Shown one piece after another: positions 1 to 7,015 of a stretch of DNA of 37,333 bases. Position numbers and translations under genes: made by a program. Source of the stretch: a virus; the IMG/VR virus record IMGVR_UViG_3300032893_000173, positions 1 to 37,333 of that record, one strand, 5' to 3'. The stretch's first letter is position 1. Each line of letters starts with the position of its first letter. Under the pieces are notes generated by a model. That model saw only the letters and a program-made list of their open reading frames with translations, did no database searches and was not told where the DNA came from.

Positions 1-138
1 TGGCGCGCCGGGAGCTCAGGGCGCGCAGGGCGCCGCCGGCACGGCCGGACCTCAAGGAGCTCAGGGGGCGACCGGCCCGCAGGGGTCCCAGGGATCGCAG
101 GGGTCGCAGGGCTCGACGGGTACTGGCGCGCAAGGAGC
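1..138. repeat. Terminal repeat, left copy (circular closure or fibre-gene repeat)
   Basis: Bases 26-138 match 37221-37333 with one mismatch (133 versus 37328). Bases 1-15 also match 37319-37333 with one mismatch in an alternative register. Both lie inside Gly-X-Gln repeats of the same fibre gene and both joins keep the reading frame. The contig therefore probably closes on itself, but the number of collagen repeats at the junction is uncertain by roughly 100 bp. Confidence 0.7.
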
Positions 139-544
139 TCAGGGCGCGCAGGGAGCTCAGGGCGCGCAGGGAGCTCAGGGCTCACAGGGAGCGACCGGAT
201 CTGCCGGAACCATCTCCACGGCCACCACGACCTTCACCTCCAACGCCTACACGCTGGCCCTCGGAGACGCGAACACAGCGCAGCAGGCTTCCAACGGTTC
301 AACGGCTGGGACCATCACCGTCCCCACGAACGCCTCCGTCGCCTTCTCTGTCGGCACGGTCATCACGTTCACCCAGACTGGCTCGGGCAAGATCCAGATA
401 GCCGCGGCGGGTGGCGTGACCATCGAGTCGTCCGTATCGGGTGGGTTCTCGTCGGGATCGACCGGGTGCAGGGCGCAGTACTCCACCATCGGCCTGCTCA
501 AGACCGCGACGGACACCTGGGTTATGTCGGGGGACGCGGCGTGA
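2..544 (+). CDS. Collagen-like tail fibre, C-terminal part (5' partial)
   Basis: This open frame has no start in the window. It continues, in the same frame, the gene that begins at 36264 and runs off the right end. The first ~70 codons are Gly-X-Y triplets with Gln or Ala very often at Y, interrupted by a G-S-T-G-T-G break. They are followed by a ~110-residue Thr/Gly/Val-rich, probably beta-structured domain ending S-G-D-A-A. Collagen-like triple-helix stalks with globular tips are usual in phage fibres, and the role here is inferred to be receptor binding or a fibre stalk. The stop codon at 542-544 overlaps the GTG start of the next gene by three bases, which suggests translational coupling. 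Confidence 0.85.
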   Translation, partial: GAPGAQGAQGAAGTAGPQGAQGATGPQGSQGSQGSQGSTGTGAQGAQGAQGAQGAQGAQGSQGATGSAGTISTATTTFTSNAYTLALGDANTAQQASNGSTAGTITVPTNASVAFSVGTVITFTQTGSGKIQIAAAGGVTIESSVSGGFSSGSTGCRAQYSTIGLLKTATDTWVMSGDAA

Positions 545-1248
545 CCGCGGGTTCTCGCCTCGGCCTGTGGTACGAGTCCCTCTCTCCGCTCAGTACCGGC
601 TTTTCCACCGCTCCGTCGTTGCGTGGGCACAACGCCGTCTATTTCAAGACCTCACCGGTTAGCATCACGCTCCCAGTCACCACCAATGCCGGTGACTGCA
701 TCATCATGTGCGTGGAAGGCGACCTCGGCGCTTCTGGTCCGGCCAGCGGATCTGGAGCCGGTGCCACCTGGGTTACCACTTCCTCAAACGGCGCCACCGG
801 CACATACAACTACTTAACGCACCTGGTGGTCGGGTACAACACCTCGGCTTCGCAAACGACCTGTAGCGTCACCCTGCCGGGTTCGGGCACCACCCAAATC
901 AACATCCAGACGAGCGTGTGGAGCAACTGCAAGACCAGCGGCAGCCCAGTTCATGCCACCGCGGTGAACTATGGGGACAGCATCAGCTCGTTGTCGGTAG
1001 GACCATTGTCCTATGTCGCCAACCAGCTCGTTATCGAGGCATACGGTTCGCCCAACGGCGGCAACAACGGCAACACCTGGTCGAACAGCGCGACGAACAA
1101 CTCGATCAACGACGTGGGAAGCAACCCTCGATTCACACTCAACTACATCATCCCCAACAGCTCGGGCAGCACCTCTTTGACATCATCAAATAACAACGGG
1201 CCGGCCACTGAGGGCCTGGTGTTAGCCACCATCGACCCCACCCACTGA
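541..1248 (+). CDS. Putative beta-rich virion or fibre-associated protein
   Basis: The product is 235 residues from GTG 541, whose first bases overlap the stop of the collagen-like fibre gene (GTGA). It is rich in Ser, Thr, Gly and Asn with alternating hydrophobics, has no signal peptide or membrane segment, and ends in T-I-D-P-T-H. The composition resembles phage fibre-tip, head-decoration or adhesin proteins, but I recognise no family. Position directly after the long fibre gene, with coupling, suggests a fibre tip, a fibre chaperone or an accessory adhesin. Four cysteines are present without a metal-binding pattern. A longer frame back to 466 would overlap the fibre gene by 79 nt and is less likely. 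Confidence 0.75.
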   Translation: MTAGSRLGLWYESLSPLSTGFSTAPSLRGHNAVYFKTSPVSITLPVTTNAGDCIIMCVEGDLGASGPASGSGAGATWVTTSSNGATGTYNYLTHLVVGYNTSASQTTCSVTLPGSGTTQINIQTSVWSNCKTSGSPVHATAVNYGDSISSLSVGPLSYVANQLVIEAYGSPNGGNNGNTWSNSATNNSINDVGSNPRFTLNYIIPNSSGSTSLTSSNNNGPATEGLVLATIDPTH

Positions 1249-1260
1249 GAAGAGAGTCAC

Positions 1261-1477
1261 ATGCCAGTTCTCGGACCAGGACCCACTTCCGGTGACCTCT
1301 ACACGGTCGGGTATCTCATCAACCGGACCTTCGACCTCCTGCTCGTACGCCGCCCGGGAGGATCTCTCGGTGCTCCAGACCGGCATCGGCACGGGCGACA
1401 CCACGCTCACTAACCTGCACGCGCTCTGCTTGTGGTCCGATGGCACCTCCAACTGGCTCACTCTCGCAAAGACGTAG
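1261..1477 (+). CDS. Small fibre-associated gene, apparent +1 frameshift
   Basis: ATG 1261 follows a purine-rich RBS (GAGAAGAGAG) and reads 50 codons to TAA at 1411-1413. Its first ~30 residues look protein-like (PTSGDLYTVGYLINRTFDLLL). After about 1350 the sensible sequence moves to the +1 frame, open from GTG 1292 to TAG 1477, which encodes DLSVLQTGIGTG, then LCLWSDGTSNWL, resembling the end of a fibre-associated domain. Either the gene needs a frameshift (programmed or an assembly error) near 1340-1355, or the real gene is the 61-codon frame 1292-1477. It ends immediately before the convergent minus-strand gene at 1478. No family is recognised. Confidence 0.45.
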
Positions 1478-2053
1478 TCAGTAGGTCACGTCGAAGAAGA
1501 ACAGTTGCACGAGCCGGCCGAGCTCGTTGCTCGCCTCGAAGGCCGAATAGCTCTCGGCCGAGTGGATGAGGGACGCGTCCCAGATCACCAGGCGGTTGTA
1601 CACGCCGGCCACGGTCTCGACGAATTGCCACGAGTCCCGATCGGTGTAGCAGGCGGGGTCCGACGCCATGGTGACCGAGTCCCGGCCGCGCCGGGCCCGG
1701 TTCTCGGGGTCGCGCCAGAACGAGGTCCCCGACTCGGTGTGCGGGTTCAGGTAGATGGCCGCGGCGTAGTCCTGGTTGTCGGAGTGGTACACGAGCTCGT
1801 CGTCGGCCGTGGTGAGCTGGAACACGCCGTTGGCGTCGTACTCGGTCCAGCGGCTCACCGGCGTCCCGAGCAGGCGGCCGAATTCTTCGCGCAGGTACGG
1901 CCACAGGTGGCGCTCGGTCGATCGCCGGCCCTTGAACCAGCGCAGATCCTCGTGGTACAAGCACCCGAGCGCGAGGTCACGCACACCCTCGGGGTCGGTC
2001 AGGAAGTCGTCGACGACGACGAGCTCGGGCAGGGCACCTTGGCGAAAGTCCAT
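1478..2053 (-). CDS. 2-oxoglutarate/Fe(II)-dependent oxygenase-like protein (DUF6445-like)
   Basis: The protein has 191 residues and the layout of the double-stranded beta-helix 2OG/Fe(II) oxygenases. A candidate iron triad is H90-x-D92 (in VYHSDN) plus H164 (in SLIHSAESY), with R180 as the candidate 2-oxoglutarate-binding Arg. The stretch AAAIYLNP between the metal ligands is typical of prolyl-hydroxylase-like or DUF6445 proteins. I infer hydroxylation of a protein, sugar or base; the substrate is unknown. It is transcribed away from the glycosyltransferase gene, with only 38 bp between the two start codons. A TAGGGT box six bases upstream of the ATG suggests a leaderless transcript. It converges with the fibre genes. 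Confidence 0.7.
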   Translation of the reverse strand: MDFRQGALPELVVVDDFLTDPEGVRDLALGCLYHEDLRWFKGRRSTERHLWPYLREEFGRLLGTPVSRWTEYDANGVFQLTTADDELVYHSDNQDYAAAIYLNPHTESGTSFWRDPENRARRGRDSVTMASDPACYTDRDSWQFVETVAGVYNRLVIWDASLIHSAESYSAFEASNELGRLVQLFFFDVTY

Positions 2054-2065
2054 GCCATGACCCTA
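2054..2065 (-). promoter_or_regulatory. Candidate leaderless promoter for the oxygenase gene
   Basis: On the minus strand a TAGGGT -10-like box (2065-2060) is followed by six bases and then the ATG of the 1478-2053 gene. A weak -35 (ATGCCA, spacer 18) lies inside the divergent gene's start region. There is no Shine-Dalgarno sequence. Confidence 0.4.
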
Positions 2066-2078
2066 ACCCAGCCTGGGA

Positions 2079-2091
2079 TACAGTGGCATAC
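2079..2091 (+). promoter_or_regulatory. Leaderless promoter (TACAGT-N7-ATG) for the glycosyltransferase gene
   Basis: TACAGT at 2079-2084, preceded by GGGA, is followed by GGCATAC and ATG 2092. A TGAC-containing -35 (ATGACC 2057-2062) sits 16 bp upstream. The same block occurs before the gene at 5360. It decides the start: the upstream GTG at 2083 lies inside the -10 box. Confidence 0.6.
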
Positions 2092-3270
2092 ATGCCCAGC
2101 GTGTCCCTGTTCACCCCCAGCCATAACCCTCGGTTTCTCGACGAGGTCTATGACTCGCTCCTGACCCAGACACGCGGCGACTGGGAGTGGATCGTCCTGC
2201 TCAACAACGGTGCGTCGTGGGCGCCGCCGGTCGACGACCGGGTCAAGGTCCACACGGCCGGCCCCGTCCCGGGCGTCGGCGCCGCCAAGAAGCTCGCCTG
2301 CTCCTACGCCACGGCCGAGATCCTCGTGGAGCTCGACCACGACGACCTCCTGCTCCCGGCCGCCGTGGAGGCCATCGTGGCCGAGTTCGAGCAGGAACCA
2401 GGGGCCTCGCTGGTCTACTCGGACTTTGCCCAGATGAACGAGGACGGGTCACCCAACTTCGACGAGTTCGACCCCGGCCCGGGCTGGCGCTACCACGACG
2501 AGGACAAGTGGCACGTCTGCGAGGCCCTGCCGGCCACCCCGCACAACGTCAGCTACATCTGGTACGCGCCCAACCACGTCCGCGCCTTTCGCCGGGAGGC
2601 ATACGAGCAGGTCGGAGGCTATGACGGGTCGCTCGGGGTGGTCGACGACCAAGACCTCATGTGCCGGCTCTACCAGGCGGGCGACTTCGCCGGCATCCCC
2701 GAGCTGCTCTATCTCCAGCGCATCCACCCGGCCATGACCCAGAAGGTCCGCAACGCCGAGATCCAGGTCAAGACGGTCGAGCTCTACGACCGCTACGTGC
2801 AGGACAACGCCCTGGCTTGGGCCGCTCGGAACAAGCTGCTCTGCCTCGACCTCGGCGGCGCCCACAACTCGCCCCCGGCCTACGTCCCGGTCGACTGGAG
2901 CCTCGGCTCCGACGCCCATCGGGTGCTCCACGAGCACGCCGGCCGAGTGGGGGTGATCCGTGCCGTGGACTTCTTGGAGCACAACGACGCCCTCAAGATG
3001 ATGACCGACATCTGGCGGGCCCTCGCCCCCGGCGGGATGCTGCTCTCCATGACCCCGTCGACGGACGGCCGCGGGGCCTTCTGCGACCCCACCCACATCT
3101 CGTTTTGGAACGAGCTCAGCTTTCGCTACTACACAGACCCCGAGTACTCGAAGTACCTCCCGGTGCCCCCGCCCCTGTTCCGCCTCTCCCGCCTGGCGAC
3201 GGTCTACCCGAGCCCCTGGCACGAGGACAACCAGGTCCCCTACGTCCTATCCAACCTCGTGAAGGAGTAG
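2092..3270 (+). CDS. Family 2 glycosyltransferase fused to a methyltransferase-like domain
   Basis: The product is 392 residues from ATG 2092. Residues ~3-215 form a GT-A family 2 glycosyltransferase: SLFTPSHN at the N-terminus, the metal-binding ELDHDD motif (D82, D84, D85), and VVDDQDLMCRL (~183-192) with the catalytic-base acidic pair. Residues ~248-390 resemble a class I SAM methyltransferase: LLCLDLGG as a motif-I-like loop, VDFLEH (~292-297), then ALAPGG (~310-315) and DPTHISFW (~332-339). The motif-I glycine loop is short, so the second domain may bind or modify a sugar without classical methylation. Lying between fibre genes and beside an oxygenase gene, it may decorate virion proteins, the host surface or DNA; the target is unknown. 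Confidence 0.8.
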   Translation: MPSVSLFTPSHNPRFLDEVYDSLLTQTRGDWEWIVLLNNGASWAPPVDDRVKVHTAGPVPGVGAAKKLACSYATAEILVELDHDDLLLPAAVEAIVAEFEQEPGASLVYSDFAQMNEDGSPNFDEFDPGPGWRYHDEDKWHVCEALPATPHNVSYIWYAPNHVRAFRREAYEQVGGYDGSLGVVDDQDLMCRLYQAGDFAGIPELLYLQRIHPAMTQKVRNAEIQVKTVELYDRYVQDNALAWAARNKLLCLDLGGAHNSPPAYVPVDWSLGSDAHRVLHEHAGRVGVIRAVDFLEHNDALKMMTDIWRALAPGGMLLSMTPSTDGRGAFCDPTHISFWNELSFRYYTDPEYSKYLPVPPPLFRLSRLATVYPSPWHEDNQVPYVLSNLVKE

Positions 3271-3275
3271 GGGGG

Positions 3276-3288
3276 TAGCATCTCGGCC
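3276..3288 (+). promoter_or_regulatory. Leaderless structural-gene promoter (TAGCAT-N7-ATG)
   Basis: GGTAGCAT (TAGCAT at 3276-3281) is followed by seven bases and ATGGC at 3289. The same arrangement precedes 19712 and 34589. No -35 hexamer is obvious and there is no Shine-Dalgarno sequence. Confidence 0.5.
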
Positions 3289-3990
3289 ATGGCTCAGGGA
3301 TCACTCACCACGTCGAAGGACCTGGCAACGCTGCTCAAGACCACGGTCACCCAGTTCCAGGGCACGGCCCCGACCTCGGACGGCCTGGGAGAACTCATCT
3401 CGGCCATCAACACGGCCATCTACGGCTTCTCGCCGGCCGGCGGCCGGCCCGCTCAGTACCTCGGGCCCACGGGCGCCATCGCTGAGACCATGGACCGGGC
3501 CTCGACCACGTTCGCCTACGCGTCAGTGGCCTCGGGCACGCTCTACTTCTCGGCCCTCTACCTCCCGGTCAACACTGTCGTATCGAACCTCAACACCGTG
3601 ACCGGGTCGACGGCGTCGAGCGGCGTGGCGCACAACTGGATGTGCCTGTGCGACAACAACCGGAACCTGCTCGCCATCTCGGCCGACAACACCAGCGCCG
3701 ACCTCACCGCCAACACGCTTGAGACCTACGCCATCGCCAACGTGGCGGCCGGCGCGGCGACCAGCTTCACGACCACCTACAGCGGGCTCCACTACGTCGG
3801 CTTCATGATCGCGACCGGGACCACCCAGCCGACGATCCAGGGGCAGACGGACCTGAGCTCGACCATGATGGGCCTGGCGCCCAAGCTCTGCGGAACGTCC
3901 GACACGTCGCTCACGACTCCGTCGACCTTCCCCAAGCAGTTCACGGCCATCACGTCGGCCGCGAGCCAGTTGTACATGTTCGTGTCCTGA
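3289..3990 (+). CDS. Putative tail fibre or head-fibre protein with shared N-terminal module
   Basis: The protein has 233 residues. Residues ~10-42 (LLKTTVTQF, then PTSDGLGEL, then AINTAI) closely match the N-terminus of the long collagen-like fibre starting at 36264, so this is probably a common virion-attachment module. The remainder is Thr/Ser/Ala-rich with predicted beta structure (YFSALYLP, HYVGFMIATG, QLYMFVS at the end), like compact fibre-tip or decoration domains. It is the first gene of the fibre/lysis block and has its own leaderless promoter, which may allow abundant expression. I infer a short fibre or receptor-binding role. Confidence 0.7.
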   Translation: MAQGSLTTSKDLATLLKTTVTQFQGTAPTSDGLGELISAINTAIYGFSPAGGRPAQYLGPTGAIAETMDRASTTFAYASVASGTLYFSALYLPVNTVVSNLNTVTGSTASSGVAHNWMCLCDNNRNLLAISADNTSADLTANTLETYAIANVAAGAATSFTTTYSGLHYVGFMIATGTTQPTIQGQTDLSSTMMGLAPKLCGTSDTSLTTPSTFPKQFTAITSAASQLYMFVS

Positions 3991-3993
3991 TCG

Positions 3994-4620
3994 GTGCCGA
4001 GCATTGAGGACTTCTGCACCCTGGCCATGGCCCAGGTCGGCGTTCCCTACGTCTACGGCGGCGTCAATCTCGCGAGCTCTCCTGACCCTGGCCTGGACTG
4101 TTCGGGGCTGCCCTATGCGGTTAGCTTGGCGCTCGGCCAGGAGATACCTCGAACCTCGGAAGCTCAGTTTGCGGGTCTCCCTCGTGTCGACGCGTCGGCC
4201 ATCCGGCGCGGCGATCTCATCTTCTACGACGTGCCTGAGGACACCGATCCGCAACCGGCCCACGTTGCGATCTGGTGGAACTCCCACACGGTGCTCCAGG
4301 CGCCGCACACCGGCACGGACGTACAGTTCTCGGCGCCTCTGCCGTACACCATCATGGGCTACGGCCGGCTGCCGTTTCCCGACGCTCCAATCCCCCCACC
4401 ACCACCCAAACCGGAGGCTTTGACGCAAATGGGAGTCGCAATCGCACAGAACGGGGACGTGATCTCGACGTGGGTCGGCAAGGACGGCACGCCGGCCGCC
4501 GGGCACGCGTTCGTGATGACACAGAAGGCCGGCACCCAGGGCCAGCCCCCGACCGGGCAGAACACCAGCATCATCGACGTGACGGCCACCTGGCCGTTCT
4601 TCCAAGTACAGGAGGGCTAA
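3994..4620 (+). CDS. NlpC/P60 cell-wall peptidase (lysin or virion-associated hydrolase)
   Basis: The product is 208 residues from GTG 3994. Residues ~4-127 form an NlpC/P60 cysteine peptidase domain: VPYVYGG, the catalytic Cys in DCSG (C36), the catalytic His in PAHVAIW (H90) and a candidate third polar residue H105 in QAPHTG. RRGDLIFY (~71-78) is the usual strand before the His. A Pro-rich linker (six prolines near residue 133) leads to a ~65-residue C-terminal domain that may bind the wall or mediate attachment. The family cleaves peptide stems of peptidoglycan. Immediate linkage to a holin gene supports an endolysin role. No signal peptide is visible, so release would depend on the holin. 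Confidence 0.88.
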   Translation: MPSIEDFCTLAMAQVGVPYVYGGVNLASSPDPGLDCSGLPYAVSLALGQEIPRTSEAQFAGLPRVDASAIRRGDLIFYDVPEDTDPQPAHVAIWWNSHTVLQAPHTGTDVQFSAPLPYTIMGYGRLPFPDAPIPPPPPKPEALTQMGVAIAQNGDVISTWVGKDGTPAAGHAFVMTQKAGTQGQPPTGQNTSIIDVTATWPFFQVQEG

Positions 4621-4624
4621 CGCC

Positions 4625-4876
4625 ATGAACACCCAGCAGATATCCGCGGTCGTCCGTCAGGTACTCGCCGTGGTGGCGGTCATCATGGGCGCACTCACCC
4701 AGGCGGTCAGCAACATCCACCTTCCGGTCGCCGTGTCCTCGGTGCTGGCCTTCGTGGGCGGCCTGATCCTGGTCGTCGAGCACTACGTGTCCGACCCCTC
4801 GACGGGCTCGACCACCCCACCGGCGAGCTCGACCCCGGCGGCCCCAGCCGGCGCCGAGTCTCTGCCACACGCCTGA
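4625..4876 (+). CDS. Putative holin
   Basis: This 83-residue protein has two hydrophobic helices (~8-27 and ~34-52) separated by a short polar turn, and a Ser/Thr/Pro/Ala-rich tail. That is the shape of a small two-helix holin. A strong RBS (AGGAGGG) lies just upstream, inside the last codons of the lysin gene, and only four bases separate the genes. It would make inner-membrane holes that release the peptidase. Confidence 0.75.
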   Translation: MNTQQISAVVRQVLAVVAVIMGALTQAVSNIHLPVAVSSVLAFVGGLILVVEHYVSDPSTGSTTPPASSTPAAPAGAESLPHA

Positions 4877-4895
4877 GCCCCATCGTGGTTGGGGA

Positions 4896-5156
4896 ATGGA
4901 GCTCGCGGGTATCGACCCAAACTGGATCATCGCTGGCCTCGCCGCAGCAGGGGCCTTCGTAGGTATCTGGAGGTTCACCGCGCATGTTCTCTCAGAGCGC
5001 CGCGAGCGCCGCAACCGCCAGGACCGCCTCTGGGAGGTCGTATTCGGCTCGGCGGCCGAGTCGGACCACGGTGTTGTCTACCGGGCCGAGACCGCAGGAC
5101 TCCTACAGCGTGTGGCATCCCTTGAAGCGCGAGCGGGCCATGAATCGACAGGTTGA
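4896..5156 (+). CDS. Small membrane-anchored protein of the lysis block
   Basis: The protein has 86 residues, with one hydrophobic helix near residues ~9-30 (WIIAGLAAAGAFVGIW), then an Arg/Glu-rich segment (SERRERRNRQDR) and an amphipathic tail (GLLQRVASLEA) that could be a short coiled coil. This resembles the small one-helix proteins encoded near holins in actinophages (DUF2746-like), which are proposed as accessory holins or spanin-like factors. The assignment rests on topology and position only. Confidence 0.6.
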   Translation: MELAGIDPNWIIAGLAAAGAFVGIWRFTAHVLSERRERRNRQDRLWEVVFGSAAESDHGVVYRAETAGLLQRVASLEARAGHESTG

Positions 5157-5328
5157 CCGCCGTGACCTCCTGCTCGGCGCCCTGGTGGCCTTCGTGGTGG
5201 CCCTGCTCGTCTTTCTGCTCGTGCTCGGGGCCCTGACCCTCCACGACGTGAGCACGGCCGGCACCAACCACTCCGAGACCGTCCACCTGCTCCACCAAAT
5301 CTGCCGGGCCGTGCACGCGACCTGTTGA
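5140..5328 (+). CDS. Small one-helix membrane protein, lysis block
   Basis: ATG 5140 overlaps the preceding gene by 17 nt and encodes 62 residues: a basic N-terminus (MNRQVDRRD), a long hydrophobic helix (~10-36, Leu/Val-rich) and a polar C-terminus ending H-A-T-C. The positive-inside N-terminus predicts N-in/C-out topology. It may be an accessory lysis protein such as an antiholin or spanin subunit; no family is recognised. Its stop codon overlaps the -35 box of the next operon. Confidence 0.6.
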   Translation: MNRQVDRRDLLLGALVAFVVALLVFLLVLGALTLHDVSTAGTNHSETVHLLHQICRAVHATC

Positions 5329-5359
5329 CAAGTCACACTCTCGGGATACACTGGGATAC
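5325..5359 (+). promoter_or_regulatory. Strong leaderless promoter of the early/replication operon
   Basis: A perfect TTGACA (5325-5330), a 16-bp spacer, TACACT (5347-5352), seven bases GGGATAC and then ATG 5360. Transcription should start at or next to the ATG, and no Shine-Dalgarno sequence is present. This is the best-matched promoter in the window. Confidence 0.8.
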
Positions 5360-5647
5360 ATGGAACAGGAACCCAGCAGATTCGAGATCCGCTACACGTC
5401 CGAGGGCTGGCGCGTGTGGGACCGCAAGTGGGAGATGTACCACGGCTCCCCCGAGCTGAACTACTCGTCGGCCGACAAGAAGTGCCGGCTGATGAACCAC
5501 CAGGATCGGTGTCCCCCGCCCCGGCCCGCCATGGACGGCACCCGCCAGGTCGACGTGTCCAACAACGGCTTCGACCCCGTGAACGGCTCGCCGGGCTACT
5601 GGCTGAGCGACCGGGGCGCCGACCGGATGTTCGGGGGCGAGTACTGA
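5360..5647 (+). CDS. Hypothetical early protein
   Basis: The 95-residue, Trp/Tyr/Asp-rich soluble product (FEIRYTSEGWRVWDRKW near the start) is the first gene of the replication operon and is read from a leaderless message. Two cysteines do not form a clear metal site. No family is recognised. Its stop (TGA 5645-5647) shares an A with the ATG of the ERF gene, so the two are probably translationally coupled. A role as a DNA-annealing partner or an early host-takeover protein is possible but unproven. Confidence 0.7.
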   Translation: MEQEPSRFEIRYTSEGWRVWDRKWEMYHGSPELNYSSADKKCRLMNHQDRCPPPRPAMDGTRQVDVSNNGFDPVNGSPGYWLSDRGADRMFGGEY

Positions 5648-6315
5648 TGGAGACCTCCGAGCAGACCAACGAGATCCAGGCGGCCCTGGTGGCCTTCCAC
5701 CTGGAGCACCCCGACGTGAAGAAGGATTCCCAGAATCCCCATTTCCGCAACACGTTCGCCTCCCTGGCGGCCAACATCAACGCGGCCGACGAGGTCGCGG
5801 CCAAGCACGGCCTGTGCGTGGTGCAGCTCATGGACACGCTCTCGACCGACGACCGCATCTACGACGCCCTCACGACCCGCATCTGCCACACGTCGGGCCA
5901 ATGGATGCAGGCCACCATGCGACTCCACTTGCCCAAGGACGACCCCCAGGGTCAGGGCTCGTCGATGACCTATGGCCGCAGGTACAATTACCAGGGCGCG
6001 TACGGTCTGGTCGCCGAGGACGACGACGCCGAGGCGGCCGTGGCGCCGGCACGCTCGGCCCCCGCACAGTCGAGCTCCTCCGGCTTCTCGGGCTCCTACG
6101 ACCGTTCGCCGGCGGCGCCGTCCGGCCAGGCCACCACCAAGCAGATCAATTGGACCCGGCGCCTGTTGCGGGACAACGGCTACCTGAACCCGTCCGACGT
6201 GATCGCCTACGTCAAGACGCTCAAGGTCGACTTCCCGGCCAACTGGGACGGTGACGCCGGCACGGCTCCCCGCGAGCTCGTGTCGGCCATCATCGACGAC
6301 CTCAAGGATCAGTGA
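5647..6315 (+). CDS. erf: ERF-family single-strand annealing recombinase
   Basis: The product is 222 residues from ATG 5647. The N-terminal domain (~1-128) carries the ERF hallmark: FRNTFASLAAN, a beta-strand core, then GQGSSMTYGRRY and GAYGLVAEDDDA (~102-128), matching the conserved S-x-x-T-Y-x-R-R-Y...EDDDA pattern. A Ser/Ala/Pro-rich linker leads to a C-terminal region (~155-222, TTKQINWTRRLLRDNGY) typical of ERF partner-binding tails. ERF proteins anneal complementary single strands during phage recombination, circularisation and concatemer formation. With no phage DNA polymerase visible, this is the central DNA-metabolism protein here. The start at ATG 5647 is supported by overlap with the preceding stop. 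Confidence 0.9.
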   Translation: METSEQTNEIQAALVAFHLEHPDVKKDSQNPHFRNTFASLAANINAADEVAAKHGLCVVQLMDTLSTDDRIYDALTTRICHTSGQWMQATMRLHLPKDDPQGQGSSMTYGRRYNYQGAYGLVAEDDDAEAAVAPARSAPAQSSSSGFSGSYDRSPAAPSGQATTKQINWTRRLLRDNGYLNPSDVIAYVKTLKVDFPANWDGDAGTAPRELVSAIIDDLKDQ

Positions 6316-6383
6316 CCTATTTCGTGCTCGGGGTGCTCGTCACCCTGGGCCTGTTCGCTCTGGCCTACGCCATCGCGGACTGA
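6312..6383 (+). CDS. 23-residue one-helix membrane microprotein
   Basis: GTG 6312 overlaps the ERF stop by four bases (GTGA) and encodes 23 residues that are almost entirely one hydrophobic helix (FVLGVLVTLGLFALAYAI), ending A-D. No function is known. The same layout, a tiny helix after a soluble gene, recurs at 6863 and 7347. Confidence 0.55.
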   Translation: MTYFVLGVLVTLGLFALAYAIAD

Positions 6384-6400
6384 CCCGTGGCGCCGGGTCG

Positions 6401-6447
6401 TTGACACAGTGTTGACGGTAGGTTCATAATCGGTAGAGAACAGGAGG
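6401..6447 (+). promoter_or_regulatory. Overlapping promoters and strong RBS for the 6456 gene
   Basis: TTGACA (6401-6406) pairs with CATAAT (6425-6430, spacer 18). A second TTGACG (6412-6417) pairs with TAGAGA (6434-6439, spacer 16). They precede a canonical RBS AGGAGG (6442-6447) eight bases before ATG 6456. Unlike the leaderless genes, this message has a leader. The leader segment 6438-6449 is perfectly complementary to 11459-11470. Confidence 0.65.
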
Positions 6448-6455
6448 TGCTCACC

Positions 6456-6863
6456 ATGTTGAGACTCGACACGGAACAGTACGACCGGGCGGCCGAGGTG
6501 CTGGCCAAGGCGCTCGTTGTCTGCGAGGACGCCGGCTACCGGACCAAGCTCGCGCAGGCATACCAGCTCCTCGAGGCGCTCGGGGAGGACTTCGACGTGG
6601 AGGCCATCGACGAGGGGCCCTGGAAGGACCGCAACGTGGTCGTGCCCGGCACGAGCTACATCGGCACGGTCTACTCGGAACCCAACGCGGTGGGGAACGT
6701 GCGGGTCGACTACCAGGACTGGACCGGGCGCCACCTCTGGGGCTCCTACAACTGTGCCGACCTCCAGCCGGCCCGGCCGCTGGCGACCGACGAGGCCGAC
6801 TGGGCCATCGCAGAGGCGGCGGCCATCGTGGCAGACCACAACCGGGCGCTCGGGGCCGACTGA
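6456..6863 (+). CDS. Hypothetical early protein, acidic
   Basis: The product is 135 residues from ATG 6456, chosen over an upstream in-frame start at 6447 because AGGAGG lies eight bases before it. The N-terminal half is helical (EQYDRAAEVLAKAL, then KLAQAYQLLEALGEDF). The C-terminal half contains a probable beta segment (YIGTVYSEPNAVGNVRVDY, then GRHLWGSYNCADLQPA), which resembles a small SH3-like fold. No family is recognised. It shares an A with the next start codon. Confidence 0.7.
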   Translation: MLRLDTEQYDRAAEVLAKALVVCEDAGYRTKLAQAYQLLEALGEDFDVEAIDEGPWKDRNVVVPGTSYIGTVYSEPNAVGNVRVDYQDWTGRHLWGSYNCADLQPARPLATDEADWAIAEAAAIVADHNRALGAD

Positions 6864-7015
6864 TGCACGTCCTACTCGACCTGTTCCGGCTCGTCGGCTT
6901 CGTCGGCGCGCTCGTGTTCCTCGGGTGCGGTGTCGTTGTGTTCGTCGCTGAGACCCGCCGGCGCCGGCCGTGGTGGCGCGAGGAACGGCACCAGGACTGG
7001 CGGCGCAGGTGGTAG
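6863..7015 (+). CDS. 50-residue membrane microprotein with basic tail
   Basis: ATG 6863 overlaps the preceding stop (TGATG). Residues ~3-28 are hydrophobic (LLDLFRLVGFVGALVFLGCG) and residues 31-50 are very rich in Arg and Trp (TRRRRPWWREERHQDWRRRW). One membrane helix with a cationic amphipathic tail is expected. It may act at the host membrane, but no family is recognised. Confidence 0.55.
   Translation: MHVLLDLFRLVGFVGALVFLGCGVVVFVAETRRRRPWWREERHQDWRRRW

Noticed and set aside
466-540. Longer N-terminus for the 541-1248 gene
   Set aside because: It would overlap the fibre gene by 79 nt and adds low-quality sequence; the GTGA overlap at 541 fits the genome's usual coupling.
2083-2091. GTG 2083 as start of the glycosyltransferase
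   Set aside because: The codon lies within the TACAGT -10 box; ATG 2092 sits at the conserved leaderless distance.
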